DNA of 64,000 nucleotides, taken from assembly GCA_024663395.1 (NCBI GenBank), contig JANFAH010000012.1, positions 682,001-746,000 of the forward strand, written 5' to 3'. Shown one piece after another: positions 43,752 through 58,609 of this stretch; the first letter of the stretch is position 1, and each line of letters starts with the position of its first letter. The translations under genes were made by a program, and so were the position numbers. The notes beneath the pieces are model-generated. The model was not told where the DNA came from. It saw only the letters and a program-made list of their open reading frames with translations, and searched no databases. Origin of the DNA: Pisolithus tinctorius (lineage: Eukaryota; Basidiomycota; Agaricomycetes; Boletales; Pisolithaceae).

Positions 43752-46700
43752 CTATGAATGATATCCTGCTTGTTCATCAAGCTTCGCGATCACCTCTTGC
43801 TGCTCTTCACCACGCATTCGACCACTTTACACGAGAAGATCAGTCAAAAACAACAAACCAGGTGGTAACCACCCCTAGAAGTTGAACTCACAAAGACTGC
43901 GCAAACGTCGGTAAATGCGCAGGACTCTGAATCATCCCAAGCTCGATCAGAGCTCGCTGTCTCGAAACAAGCCTGGATCAGATGTAAGTGACTGGGTTCA
44001 AAACACGAACACGGATATATATAAAAACAAAAATAAAAAACTCACAGTGTTTGCGGGCTCGCAGGAGCTCTATGGTGTTTCCGCTTCGGCGGCCATTGCT
44101 CCTCCGGCGCCTTAGACCTACTAGCAGGTTCCGATTCCCCAGCCTGCTTGCGTTTCCTCGCAGCGGCTTTCCGTTCTTTATGTTTCTGTGCACGTCGTGT
44201 CAGCAACGATAATATCCGATATCAAAGTAAAATATAACGCCTTACCCGAAGCGCATCACGCGAACGTTCTTCCTCGATACGGCTCGGCTGAAGAATATCA
44301 TCGTTTCGATGGCTGTATCTCACGCCAATTTCACCGAGAGTTTTCTGGACGTCGTTCTCTTCGGCGAGGTCGGGAGGTTCTGTGAAAGCAGCAGTTTAAT
44401 GGATCTTAATAAGAAGCTGTTCTTACTTACCATCATCAAAAAGGAGAGCGCTTAGTCCTCGCAAATCAGCCTATAATACGAGGTCATGACACCTCTTCAT
44501 CCGCTTCATTACAAAGTGGCTCACCTCTTCCTTCCCACCCTTCACGTCCGCTTCGTGAACCCAATCATCGGCCTTCAACTTAGCCCGCCTCTTATTTTTA
44601 CCATGGAGATGAGCCAAAGCCCAATCAAGCTCTACGATAGAAGCTCTCTCGATCTAGGGGGAAAGACAATTTACGCTCCACACGCAACCCCAATACAACA
44701 AACAAAATACACTCACAGCAACTTTGGTAGCAAGCGTATCTTCGTGCAGCTTGAATATATTCTTAATCCCGAACAGCTCGCCTTGCCTACTGGTATCGCC
44801 TTGTACGCCATCGAAATACCTTCGTCCCGACATCAACAACTGGCTACTACACATTCCAAATAGAAATGCGAACCAACCTCGTTTGAATGCTAGCTTGGTA
44901 CCCAATAGCCATCTGCTGTTGTTTATACACTTGACGTGCATAGATCAGCTCCTCGATCGACCCAGCTCCCAGTAGTCTGTATACAGACACGTCACGACGT
45001 TGACCGAATCGGTATGCTCTGTCCATGGCCTGCAAATCATGGGCAGGATCTACAAAGACCATCATCGTCAGCAACCGAGCCTGACATGCCAGTCATAATA
45101 ACACTCACTCCAGTTAGGGTCTGTCATGAGTCCAGTTCATTTGTGGTCAGCCTCCCGAACACATGAAAATCCTTGCGCACATACCAAAGATGACGACTTT
45201 GTTAGCCCCGGTCAAATTCAAACCGGTACCTCCAGCAAGCGTAGAAATCAAGAAGACAAATACATCGGGATTTCGGTGGAACTCGTCAATCATAGGCATT
45301 CCTTGATACGAAAGTAAGCGTGTCATGACAAAGGAACGCGACTAAACGACCCGCTCACGATCTGACTGTTTCGTGGATCCGTCGAGTTTTAGGAAGCCGT
45401 AACCTAGATGGGAAATAGATCAACATCGCCCTCAAGAGCAGATACACAAGATCGGTATCGCACCATTCTTGCCAAGATGAAACTCTAGCATCTCCAAGAG
45501 CTTGACAGACTTCGTGAACAAGAGAACCTTGTTAGATCGGTCTTTCCGCCAGTCTCGAAGAAGCATATCCAGAACCTAAGGAGGGAAGGGGAATTGCTCC
45601 GAGCATCGAACATACATAGCAAAACAACGTACGGCCCATTTTCCACAATACTGAGGTTGCATGATGGCGGTTCCGTATTTCGGAATGGGTTCGCCTGCAA
45701 AAACGTACTCGGCAAGCTCGCGGTGTCGAACGGTCTTCATCCTATGTTGTCAGCGGACTGTCTACAAGATCATACTCAGCATTCACCTGTTCTGGGGTGT
45801 CACTTGGGGCTACGCAATACGGTGGGTCATTACAGCATCGAAAATAAATGAGTGAGTTACCTGGAAGAATCAATCCTAGATGGTTTGAGATCTTGATGAG
45901 TATCGACATGTACTTAAGGACGTCTCCTTTTTCGAAGGGATGACAACAATCCTTGCGCCTAACATCCCAATATCAAGACCCCCGTAGCGTATAGTCTCGA
46001 AACGTACTTCTTCCTCGATCCGCACTCGCATTGCTCGTCTTTACGCATGAGGTTCTGGACCGGACCAATCGACAAGATACGTTTGTAAACCTTGATCTGT
46101 GTAGGAGTTAGCGGACAGAAGACCACTTCATCAATTTTGGTGGGCAACTGTGGGAGGTTACGGCTAACGATTTGCTATGATCACAAACGAATACAACCAA
46201 CTTGATGTTTTATGATATCCTTTGTCCTGAGAAACAAAGTAAAAATGACAATACTAGAACCCAAACGTGTAAGAACTCGCCTTCGCTTGAAGAACTTGGG
46301 AAGTAACTTATCCCTGACGATCATCGCAACCGCCTACAAACACTCATCAGGCATACAATCACCTAACAAAATCAACGAAGAACGACATACCAACGCCTTA
46401 GTCCTCTCTTCCTCCGTCGCCTTCATCGACTGCCCAATAGTCAACGGCTTGACCACATACCCCTTCCACTGTTTACTCGTCCCCAACCTGCCGGGATTCG
46501 TCCAGTCGAGGATCGTCCAAAGCTCACTATACGAATTCTGAATGGCCGTCCCTGTCAACCCGAACCGTCTCATACACGCAAAGCGATTGTATGCCTCGGT
46601 GATCTTCGATCGAGGGTTTTTGACACGGTGAACTTCGTCCACGATGATCGTTGACCATGCCAGATCCTCTAGAAGGGTGATATCTCGCCTCGCGAGGTCG

Positions 46701-48551
46701 AACGATGTGATCACTACCACTGATAAGCAAGGGAAATGGTACCATAAAAAGATATGGGGCGTACCTACGTCCAGCCTACCCATCTTGAAGTCGACGAGGA
46801 CATCCTCTCTCTGGGATCCCGTGTACACCCCAACCTCGAAGTACCCCCACTTCACTCGTCAATCAGCTTAAACAATATTCGCGCAAAACAAGAGGAGAAC
46901 GCGCATACTGTTTGGAATTCACGTTCCCAGTTGGGCACGACGGACGACGGCGCGATGATAAGACATGTCGGCCACGTAGCATCCGCAAGAGGAAGCGTTC
47001 GTCGCTCTGCCCACTCCGGACGGTCTTGAAGTTGGGAGACATGTTTTCGCCTCCGATCGATATCTCTTGTGTCACCATATTTCTTCATGATCGCAGAAAG
47101 AAATGAAATCACTTGTATTGTTTTCCCTTTAAAACTCGATCGTTGGCCGTGAGTAGACGCCCCTGCCAAGGAAGCTCACCCTAGTGGGACAACGTGAGCT
47201 CAATCAAAATGATAAGAAGAGGGCGTACGAGACCCATATCGTCCCCGAGAAGGCCACCCCTCCCTTGATCATACAACTCCCAAAAGAAACGTACACCATC
47301 CCGTTGATACTCGCGCAAATAAGTATTGATGGCTGCGGGAACCATAATCCCTTTGGCGAGTACGAGGGGACCTAATGGTACTTGGTCCGGACCTAGCGGG
47401 AAACCTGGTCGTGGCGACAATGACTTTCGTAAGGGGGGTCAGATATGTTAATCAGAATGTAGGCATTTGAAGTAGGTGTACCGGAATAGCCACTAAATCG
47501 GCTTCGTCTTCCGATTCCGTCTCTGAGTCATCGGCTATGAACGATAGAATTCTCGCGTAAAAAGATTGGAATGTGTGAGAGTGCTCAAAAAGTCCTCACC
47601 GTCCTTTGCAGGAGACGTCTGTACCGGCTCCGCTTCTGACTCTGACTCCGTCTCCGAATCATCTAACACATACTATCGAGCTGTCCCGCATGATACACGT
47701 TCCAAGTGACCTACCTTGTGGTGTTTTGACCCGCTTTGCCGGTGGCAACGCCTGCAGTGGAAATGGAGACTTCCGCTTTCCGGGTCTAGTAGTAGGTTCT
47801 TCGTCCGACTCGGACTCCGTCTCTGAGTCATCCATGGCGGGTCCACCGGAACTCGGCCGTGTCGACACTGCCTCCTCCATCCGGTCACTTATAAATGGCA
47901 TCAGTGTCTGGGGTAGAATGGGTTCTTCTCGCGCTGAAACATCATTATCTGAACCATCGTCCACATGGTCTTCAGTGACCTTGACGTCTCGCTCGTCCTC
48001 CTCCGACGCTGAATGGAGATCCAGATCGTCACCTAAGAGAGAATAGCGACTTGATCAGCTCGCGACTTGCCTCGTCCCGACCCAACAGCTTACCGAAATA
48101 CTCGAGCAGAGGATTTCCCTCAGTAACATTTCGCTCCCGCGATCTCTGTTCTGTATGCCACTCGTCAATAGGCTCTGCGCGACACGAAATCAAATACCCA
48201 CTCGACGACCCGACGTCGCTCTGCACTACACCCCCCTTCCGACGCGAGTTTCGCCGGGATAGGGGAACATCGGACTCGGAATCATTTGCAGACTTCCTAC
48301 CGCGCTTCTTCGTCTTCTTCTCGTACACGAATGTTCCAGCATTGAATTCCGGGTCCGAGTCTGGGTCTTTGGTGCAAAGCGTATCACGAGTCAGCCTGAA
48401 TTGGCCGGGGGGACCATTGTTCGTGGCGTACCTAAGGGTGCCGGTATGGAATGCGAATGTCCTGCCAACAAAGGGGGTTACACGGTCTATCCTTACGATT
48501 AGAATGCTCACTTTGCTCGTAGGCTGATACTCTGGCTCTCTGAAGTGCCAT
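43752..48551 (-). CDS. SNF2-family ATPase, ERCC6L2/Rad26-like
   Basis: A multi-exon gene from ATG at 48551 to TAG at 43752. The N-terminal exons are acidic and Ser-rich with three separate exons each carrying DDSETESE. The ATPase follows: [18 protein letters not shown] and the Walker [13 protein letters not shown], joined across an intron at 47228-47127. Next come [21 protein letters not shown] in place of DEAH (VDEVHRVKN), [15 protein letters not shown] and the helicase C lobe ([28 protein letters not shown]). RYFDGVQGD...[11 protein letters not shown] after the core is characteristic of ERCC6L2-type proteins rather than Swi2 or Rad54. These act as nuclear DNA-dependent ATPases in genome stability and repair. 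The C-terminus ([20 protein letters not shown]) is also conserved-looking. The first two exon junctions are less certain. Confidence 0.9.
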
Positions 48552-48932
48552 GACAGTACACGGTCAAGCGACACGACACAGGGGCGAATCACCTAAGCAC
48601 TGATCACGTGTGCGATAGGGTGGTATGTGGATGGCCAAGTCGACCGACCGTGGAACAATACAGTCATTTTTGATGCGTATATACGGACAACAGCACGGAC
48701 CAACAGTACGAATACGACAGTGAAGGATAGGATAGCACACATAAGGGAAAAAAAAAGGGGGATAGAGAGAGAGAGGGAGGGAGCACAGAATAACGTCCAG
48801 CCGACGAGGAGCTTCGATCGTCATACGCCTCGCATAGAACAGGTAGGGTAAGTGGGGGGTGGACATACAAACACCAGGAGCGTCTGGAAAGGGGGAAAGC
48901 ATGTCATACACCAAAATAACTTGATGGTGTGA

Positions 48933-49554
48933 TTACTCGTCGTCTTCGTCCCCTACGTCCTCACCACAGCTCTCTTTGCCAGATTTGCCACCCTGCAGAA
49001 GTGGTGAGCACAGGGTATGCAGAAAGAAGGAAGGAGCATACGGTAGCCAACGATGCCTTTTCTTCCTCGGCCCGTGCCTTGTCTTTGGCAGCCATCTCAA
49101 CGTAAGGCTAACGAGGCGTCGTCAGCATCATCCCCAGCCAAGACGAAGCCCACGCACCTTCCTCTCATCGTCGCTTAGTTCTTTCCATTTGGCACCAAGG
49201 AGCTTGCCGACCTCACCTGCAAGGGAGGGATCCGTTGAGCTGAAACGTGGATGATGTGAAGCGATGCCTCCACTTACCGAAGCCAGCGTCGGGGTTCTCA
49301 GTCTTGATTCGTTCTCTCCAGTCTTGACTGAAGAACATGTATGCGGAGAGAGCCCGCTTAGGGCCCCCCTTGGCCTTGGACTTGGAGCCCTTTGCTTTGG
49401 CCTCGCCCTTTTCGGCAGCCTTGCGCTGTTGAAAAAGTGAGCATCCATGTGTCGAGATGGCCAGAGTTGAAGAAAAAAACGGAAAAGTGTGTATATGCGT
49501 GGGTATTGGGGTGGTGTGGAGTGTACACACCTTTGGTTTCGCTTCCTTTGGCAT
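48933..49554 (-). CDS. NHP6: NHP6-type single HMG-box protein
   Basis: Five exons in phase: 49554-49531, 49425-49278, 49216-49158, 49107-49042, 48992-48933; 118 aa. A short Lys/Ala-rich leader is followed by one HMG box ([57 protein letters not shown]) and an acidic tail ([10 protein letters not shown]). This bends DNA without strong sequence preference and assists chromatin factors in the nucleus. The length and box match fungal NHP6; the acidic tail is closer to metazoan HMGB than to yeast Nhp6. An extended region rich in GA and CA lies between it and the SNF2 gene. Confidence 0.95.
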
Positions 49555-50031
49555 CTGGAATGGAAGAGATAGGATCAGATGGGCATTGGACACGTCACGG
49601 ACACGTGAAACGATGTAGAAACAAAGTGGGGACTCGATGGACACGGGTAGGACGCGTTGTGGAGGGACGCGTTGGCAGCCAAACAAACAAGGTCAGCCAA
49701 GTGTGCAGAGTGCTTTTTTCGTGCGTCGACAGCAGTGAGCGACGACAGACGACGACAGGGCGATGGAATGCATCGCCAGTATCGAGTACGACGATCTACG
49801 AGTATGTAGAATAAAAAGAGACACACACCTTGAGCGTCGGTTGCAGCGGGGGTCAGACGGAAGAGGGCGCGGATGGATTTATGCGGGGGCACCACTGTTG
49901 GCTTGTGAGGGGGCGTTTGGCGGGTGGGAGCTCCCCTCGTATAAGGCCTCTCTCACTTTCCAACCGTGTGAATCGTACACTAAGCAGCTTTCCCACCACT
50001 CAACAAACACATCATTACATAAACACACGTA

Positions 50032-50892
50032 TTATATAACAGCATCTAATCCAGAGTAAGAACAAGACTGGAGAGAACATACAGAGTATAATAGCTCACC
50101 AGGAAGACACAGCTGGGCAAGTCCCAGGTCGTCTAGTCGCGTCATCTTCAGCAGCAGTCCCAGGCCCTCGTCACCGATGCCGACACCGGGCTCATTCAAC
50201 AATTCCCACGTGACATCATCCATCTCCTCTGCGACGCGTCCCCACGTCGTCTTGATCGCTCCAGGGTGATTAAACGACGCCATAATGAAACAAAGCGGAG
50301 AACCTGAAGGGCATACTTTACATGACTCCAACACCCAGATTATTGGCACTTACACAGACCGGAGATGACCTGCTCTCGAGCTAGGTATTGCGATCGGGGT
50401 TCCAGAGTGAATTCCGAACTGTCTTGAATCAGATCCGGAAGGACGTCCCCTAGATTGTACAACCGTCGACACGAAGGGCATACCCGCCCTTTTGCTCGAC
50501 TCTTGTTGTACCATAGAATCTAATGCAGACGTCAATCCTATTACCATGCACATAGGTAACACACATACAACAGCCGTGTCTTCAGGAAGTACCGTGCACA
50601 ACATCTGCAGTATTTCTTCCTGCGCGAATTCTGCACACAAGGGGTCATTTAAAGACGGTGGTTGCGCAAAGAAGGACGACAAGAATTCTCTTGCACTGCG
50701 AACTCGAGGTCCAGTGCCAGGATCGTATATATTGGGCGTAGCTGGTAGCGATTCGCCGTGGTCATCATAGTCAAAACATGGTGTATCGGGTTCTGTGACC
50801 GGTGGTGGTGATGACTTCTGTAGCGGCACGAGTGCCTTCTCGCGTTTAGCCAGCTGCTTTTTCTTCTTCTTGATATTGCAAGGACCCGGCAT
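50032..50892 (-). CDS. Unrecognised protein with CPSC motif
   Basis: Exon 1 50892-50569 starts MPGPCNIKKKKKQLAKREK, is basic then Pro/Ser-rich, and contains ILQMLCTVLPEDTAV. Exon 2 50519-50354 reads LWYNKSRAKGRVCPSCRRLY then LPDLIQDSSEFTLEPRSQYL. Exon 3 from 50303 reads MASFNHPGAIKTTWGRVAEE and LGLLLKMTRLDDLGLAQLCL, ending at 50032 or at a donor near 50100 with a further exon. Phases fit at both introns. The regular exon structure suggests a real conserved gene. The CPSC pair could be half of a zinc-binding site, but I do not recognise the family. Confidence 0.7.
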
Positions 50893-51170
50893 CTGACCTC
50901 AAAAGAAAGGAGCTAGACTGTGTCACGCGTGACATGTCGTGTTGCGTGACACTCATTTGGAACTGTTTGTATCCGGTCTCTCATCAAGTTACCGGAGTCC
51001 ATTTCCCCCCCTCTGACTCGTTAGGGATATTAGAAAAATTCGGAACTAACTGATTATCTTTTTTGGCAGCCAAGATTGCAGCCCAACTGTTGCGACGCCC
51101 GTCACTTATTCGCCCACCCTGGCGTTGTAAAATATCTGTACATTGTTGTCGCACCTTATCGAACTTGAAG

Positions 51171-54100
51171 ATGGCTAATACGATAGAACTGGCACAGGTA
51201 CGACATCCGATCTACCATCTCTCTCTCTCTCCTCGACTCAACCGCGACATAAAAATTAGACAGGCAAAAGAGACTACTTGATATCCCTGGAGAAGAAATA
51301 CCAAGCACGATGGAGAGAAGAACGCCTGTTCGAGACCGACGCGCCCTCGACAGAGGAGCTGCAAGGTCTGTCTGCATCTGAGATCAGCGAAAAGCATCCA
51401 AAGTGGTTCGGCAACTTTCCATACCCGTACATGAACGGAGCCTTGCACTTGGGTCATGCCTTCACTATCTCGAAAATCGAGTTTTCCGCAGGATACCAGC
51501 GTTTGTTGGGAAAGCGCGTTCTCTTTCCCCATGGTTTGCATGCAACGGGAATGCCCATCAAGGTGTGTTTCTGTCTAGTTTACCTTTGTGGTCTGCTAAC
51601 ATATCCGTCACGCAGGCAGCGGCGGACAAGGTACAACGTGAACTGGAAATGTTTGGTGAAAATTTCGAACGCTACGACGAAGCCGCAGGAGGAGAAAAAC
51701 CAAAACCAACAGAAAACGGCTCAGCTGCCCCCACCCCTGCCGTCGGTAAAGCAACCAAAGGAAAAGTCGCAGCCAAAGCCACCGGTCTGACCTATCAATT
51801 CCAAATCATGGAGTCGATGGGCATTCCTCGATCAGAAGTCAAAAAGTTCGCCGATCCCCGTTACTGGTTGTCTTACTTCCCTCCGATCTGTGTCGTATGT
51901 TTTTGTTATTCTACTTGATATCGAGGATTTCCTCACTTTCCATTACCCACAGAACGACAACAATGCCATGGGCAACCGGATAGACTGGAGACGTTCGTTT
52001 CTGACGACCGATCTGAATCCCTACTACGATTCCTTCGTCCGATGGCAGATGAACAAACTGCACCAGCTGGGAAAAATTAAATTCGGTGAACGATATACCA
52101 TTTACAGTCCTAAAGACGGTCAACCATGCATGGACCACGATCGCTCCGATGGTGAAGGCGTTGGTCCACAGGAGTATTTGGCATTGAGGATGGAGGTCGT
52201 CGAGTGGAGCCCAGCTGCAAAAGAGGCTATCGAAGGCAAAGTTGGTGGAAGAAAAGTGTACTTGGTTCCAGCTACGCTAAGGCCGGAGACAATGTTCGTC
52301 GCGTTGAGATGCAGATTGACGTTCGCGTTCGCTGACAACTTTGTCTAGGTACGGCCAGACCAATTGCTTCGTGGGCCCGAACATCAAATATGGTGTCTTC
52401 GCCATCAACGACACTGAGGCCTACGTTTGCACTTATCGTGCAGCCCGCAACATGACGTTCCAAGGAGTCTTCCCCGTGCGCGGTGAAATTCCGCAGTTGG
52501 TGGAGATCGTTGGCTCGACGCTGGTTGGAACGAAAATCAAGGCGCCCTTGGGTGTTATTCCCGAGGTATACGTGCTACCCATGGAGAACGTCAAGGACAC
52601 CAAGGTAACGACTCCTATATCACAGTTGAACCTCGCTGATGGATGGATGGGCTACAGGGCACTGGCGTTGTCACCTCCGTACCCTCCGACTCTCCCGACG
52701 ACTACACCACCACCTCCGACCTACGCAAGAAAGCCGAATTCTACAAAGTCGACCCTAGATGGCTGGACTTCGAACCCATACCAGTCTTGAAGACCGACAA
52801 ATACGGAGACCTGAGTGCAGTAGCGGTTTGCAAGGAACTAAAGATCCAGTCGCAAAAGGACACCAAGCAACTGACCGAAGCCAAGGAAATCGTGTATAAG
52901 GAGGGCTTCTATAATGGTACCATGGTCATTGGAGACTTCAAGGGCGAGTCAGTTCAGGAAGCGAAACCTAAAGTGCGAGCACAGTTGATCCAGATGGGCT
53001 TGGCATTCCCGTATGCGGAGCCTGAGAGTATGGTTATCTCTCGTAGCGCGGACGAGTGTGTCGTCGCGCTGATGGACCAGTGGTATCTGGATTACGGCGA
53101 ACCCGTATGGAGAGCACAAGCGGAGAAGTGAGTTACCCTTCTTTGTTGTTCGCGTGTTTAATCGAAGGCTTATCATGCATCGGTCATCCAACAGGTTGCT
53201 GGCCAAGATGAACACGTGGGGATCGGAGACCCGTAATCTGTTCGAAGCGACTTTGGCGTGGTTGAATCAATGGGCGTGTGCTCGGACGTATGGACTGGGC
53301 TCGAAAATGCCATGGGACCCCCAATTTTTGGTCGAGAGTTTGAGTGACTCGACGATATATATGGCTTATTATACTGTTTCGCACTTGTTGCACGGTAAGC
53401 ACCAGGATCCAATTTTTACGTTACACCTTCCTTACTATCATATGTCCCCACAGGTGGAGACGTCACTGGCCATACCGTTGGTCCTCTGGGCGTAACCCCA
53501 GAACAGATGACCGACGAAGCATGGGAATACATCTTCTGCAATGGACCATGGCCTAACCCAGAACCTTTCCCCAAAGAGAAAGCCGATGCCATGAAACACG
53601 AATACAACTACTTCTACCCCTTCGACATGCGTTCCTCAGGCAAAGACTTGGTGCAGAACAACCTGACGTTCTTGCTGTACAACCACGTCGCGATTTTCCC
53701 CGAGGATAAATGGCCTATGGGCATTCGGACGAATGGTCATTTGATGATCAACGGCCAGAAGATGTCGAAGAGTAAGGGGAACTCGATGACGCTGAGAGAT
53801 GGTATCGAGAAGTTCGGCGCGGACGCGATGCGGTTGACATTGGCAGATGCTGGTGATGGTGTTGAGGATGCCAACTTTGACGAGAAGACTGCTAATGCGA
53901 ATATCTTGCGTTTGCATACTTTGTTGGGTTGGTGCGAGGTCAGTTCGGGTTTTAGCTCTCGTGGAGTACGCTCATCGACTGGGTTTTCCTTTTAGGAAAT
54001 GTTGAAGGACGATTCAAACTTGAGACATGGAGCCAAGTCTTCGTACCATGATCGTGTCTTCGAGGAAGAAATCATCGACTTGATCAACATCACCAAGACA

Positions 54101-55033
54101 CATTACGATGCGTACGCATGCTCTTTGATTCGGTTCTAACGCCTCAGAACCATCTCACGTTTATCTACCAGAACCGCCTTCAAAGATGCTTTGAAATACG
54201 GCTTCTACGAACTACAAAACATCCGTGACTGGTACCGCGAAGTGACCTCCGACGTCGGCATACATGCCGACCTAGTCAAATACTGGATCCGCGTGTCTGC
54301 GTTGTTAGTGACCCCCATCGCACCTCACTTTGCAGAACACATCTGGACGGAGTTCCTGAGGGAACCCAAATCTATCCAATTGGCTCTGTGGCCTGATCCA
54401 GGTCGTCCAGCCGACCGCGCGGTCATCGAAGCAGGCGTTTACATGCGCAGCACGTTGAAGATGATTCGGGACGCCGAAACGACGCTATTGAAGAAGATGC
54501 AAAAGGGAAAGAAGGGCAAAGGGGACGGACCGTCGTTCGATCCTAAACTTCCCAAGAGCGTTCGTATTTATGTTGCTTCGCGATTCCCGGAGTGGCAGGA
54601 TGTTTGTGTGCAAGCGATCAAAGACTCGTATTCGGCGGAGACAGATAAAGTGGATGATGTTAAAGTCAGGACTCTCCTGACGGAGAACGGAATGATCAAA
54701 GATAAGCGTGCGATGCCATTCGTCCAGGCTTTCAAGGTATATATACTCTTCCGAAATGCACGTATATGTGGGCTCATCCAAATTGCTATTATCACACAGA
54801 AACGAATGTCCGAGATCGGTGCTACCAACGCATTCCGGAGAACTCTGCCATTCTCAGAGTCACAAATCTTGGCTGAATTCTTGCCTTACCTGAAGAAATC
54901 TTTGAATCTGGTGGACGCGGAGGTCTTTTCGGTAGAGGAGGCGTTGCAGAGACAGGGTCAACCCGGGTTTACACCTGTTATCATCGAGACATCGGAGCCG
55001 GGCAGTCCAGCTTTCGAATATCGCAATGTATAG
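51171..55033 (+). CDS. CDC60: Leucyl-tRNA synthetase, cytosolic
   Basis: Eleven exons total 1,092 codons (1,091 aa) with all phases closing: 51171-51197, 51260-51562, 51616-51894, 51953-52293, 52349-52604, 52658-53127, 53195-53394, 53454-53938, 53996-54111, 54172-54736, 54800-55033. The class I HIGH motif is HLGH (PYMNGALHLGHAF) and the KMSKS loop is KMSKSKGNS near 53757. The CP1 editing domain has GTGVVTSVPSDSPDD at exon 6. The length is typical of eukaryotic cytosolic LeuRS, and no mitochondrial presequence is evident. It charges tRNA-Leu for cytosolic translation. Divergent from the gene at 50892, leaving about 280 bases as shared promoter. Confidence 0.97.
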
Positions 55034-55143
55034 AAATGCTCTACATAGATCCTATTGCGCTTACCCCTAATCATTACAATGGAACGGAATCCTTTTTTGA
55101 GGTGACTGGACACTCAGTGAGTAGCCTTAACTAAGAAACGTAA

Positions 55144-56432
<1,289 letters not shown>

Positions 56433-57373
56433 CGTCAGTTGGTACTTCAGTGAAGAAGTCTAATAGACCATTCATGGACTGCTGTCCAATTTTGGCTGTC
56501 CACCCATGTGGCATGTGCGACTCGTCACTCGATAGCATTTTTCCATAGTCAGTACCCAATTCTGGCTGTTTGCTTAGGAATTTACTCGTGGCCACCGCCA
56601 TCAAACTGCCATGACTCGACAGCATTTTATCATAGTCCCGTAATCCTACATATTCCGTCCTTCGTGGCTGTCGTGTCTGCGCAGTGACCTAGTATTGATT
56701 GACATCGGACCATCCACAATCCAGTGCATACTACATGCTAGAATTCTCAGCGCCAGCGTTCAGCAATGTAGGCGAACAGGTTACAGGAATCACCAAACGC
56801 CCTGGTCTGGCCCCAAGTAGAAGTTTTCTACTGCAGAATCCCCCACTTTCCTCTCACGGAGCTCTCCGCTTAGTCAGCGGCCACCCATGCATTTTGCGGT
56901 GGCTGTGGGCACACCACCTGCAAACTTTCTGGAATAAACTGACTACGTACTTAGCATTCCGTTCCCCTCCACTGCATCTACTGGGAGCCACAACGTCTCC
57001 CATTCACAGGTATGGCGTTGCAATGAACATACTCCCGTCCTTGGGGTATCGAATTGCTATTTCTGATACCTCGGTCACTGTATGGAGGCCGCAATTTAGC
57101 TCCATGCGCCCGTTTAGCTATGCCAAGTTCCAACGGCCTTTTGCCCTAGGATCCCAATTCAGGAGGAGGACTTTAAACCAAGATTTGGCCTGCGATGCAA
57201 CAGACTTCTGAGCTGGATCTTTCCCATGTAGATTAGCCTGAGAAGTTTTCGCTGAGCGAACGCTCGGGTGCCTCTCGCAGCAAGGTCGGCTGATGGCCTA
57301 ATAACGTCACGAAGACCCTCGTCCAGTGCTTCAATCCACGACCACGCTCCATTTACCCTCCACAAGATAAATA
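56433..57373. other. Intergenic, no supported gene
   Basis: This holds the DIM1 promoter side and repeated short phrases such as TTGGCTGTCCACCC near 56493. A plus-strand ORF at 56699-57211 has no recognisable domain or conserved-looking structure. Confidence 0.45.
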
Positions 57374-57427
57374 GTGGAACCGTGCGGAGTGGTAGCTGCT
57401 TTTCAACACTCAACGACTGGTTACACG

Positions 57428-58609
57428 ATGTTACGAATCCCTGGGAAACTTGACCTCAACAACCAAGTTGACCGAGATATTTCGCTGGTCCCTCTGCGAG
57501 GCACTAGAGCCCTAGTTTACCCAGGTAACCTCCGTTTGTCGGGCAGGAAAGTTGCCATCAAAGTATTTCGTTTCGGTCCTCCCACCAGCGAGCAGGCCCT
57601 CAAGGTAAAGGCATTTATTTCAACAACAACATTTTGCAAACTCACTATTACTTTGCAGCGCATCTACCGCGAGGTGGCTTCATGGAGGGAGCTGCATCAT
57701 CGAAACATCCTTCCTTTTCTGGGCATGACCACTCAGTTCGACTACACAATTTCACTCGTAAGTGAATGGGCGGCAAAAGGAAACGCATTCGACTATGTGC
57801 AGAGCCAAGCAGTGGATCCGCGTCCCCTGGTGAGTTGCATTCTGCATGAAATAGTTCCTTGTCTCAGATGTGTGATTGCTAGCTTATAGGCATTGCAAAT
57901 GGACTAGATTACCTCCACGGTCGTAAAATAATCCATGGTGATCTCAGAGGCGTAAGTCGCAATCCGCTGATGCATGACACCTTCCTTGATGTATTTACCA
58001 TTCAGCACAATGTCATGGTCTCTGAGGACGGTCAGGCTATGATTACCGACTATGGTGTTTCATCCCTAGTCGATGCTGAGTTTGATCAAAACGCCGCCAT
58101 CTCAGCGCCCGGTGGGCGCAGCATAAGATGGGTGGCGCCAGAGAGTATGGAAAGTTACGGAGAAGTCAGCATACAAGGCGATGTTTGGACATTTGGCATG
58201 ACAATATTGGTATGTCCTCATTCGCACCCCAATTTCTCGGACTTAAGCTTAGTCGTCCCTGATTCAGGAACTATTCACCAGACAACCGCCTTTCTACTAC
58301 ATCTCCGGACTGCGGGCGGTCATTGGTCGGATTATGGATGGACAGCCAGATAGACCCAACGGTCCAGCTACATGTTTTCGCATGACTGACGCTTGGTGGA
58401 ATCTATGCTGTCTCTGCTGGGCTCGTGATCCTTGGCAGCGCCCTTCTATGCCGGACATTATCAGAATAATCGAGCGAATGTGGTACGTCATTCCTGTACC
58501 AGTATCCCACATTCTGATGTGCAGTGCAGATTTTTACGAAATCAGAGGCTTTCTTCTAAACATGTTGCCACCGTGCTTCGTTTTCCAGGTATACTTTCCT
58601 CTTCGCTAG
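57428..58609 (+). CDS. TKL-like protein kinase, variant HGD and DYG motifs
   Basis: Exons 57428-57604, 57659-57829, 57883-57951, 58006-58209 and 58268 onward are all in phase. Visible are a degenerate glycine loop, VAIK (VAIKVFRF), the helix C region (REVASWRELHHRNILPFLG), HGD instead of HRD (IIHGDLRG) with the metal-binding Asn (NVMVSEDG), DYG instead of DFG (ITDYGVS), WVAPES in place of APE, and DVWTFGMT. The last exon encodes the C-lobe with CWARDPWQRPSMPDI. The catalytic Lys, Asp and Asn are kept, so activity is plausible. This style is typical of the large basidiomycete TKL-like kinase family. An upstream in-frame ATG at 57374 exists. The 3' end is uncertain: the open frame runs to 58609 with a possible further intron at about 58481. 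Confidence 0.8.

Noticed and set aside
48029..48592. Long minus-strand ORF starting upstream of 48551 as the single first exon of the SNF2 gene
   Set aside because: A spliced start at 48551 with two short introns gives in-phase joining to the acidic exons; the long ORF carries intron-like sequence. Not fully excluded.
48749..48785. A/G-rich stretch with GA repeats
   Set aside because: Simple low-complexity sequence between genes; no function can be supported.
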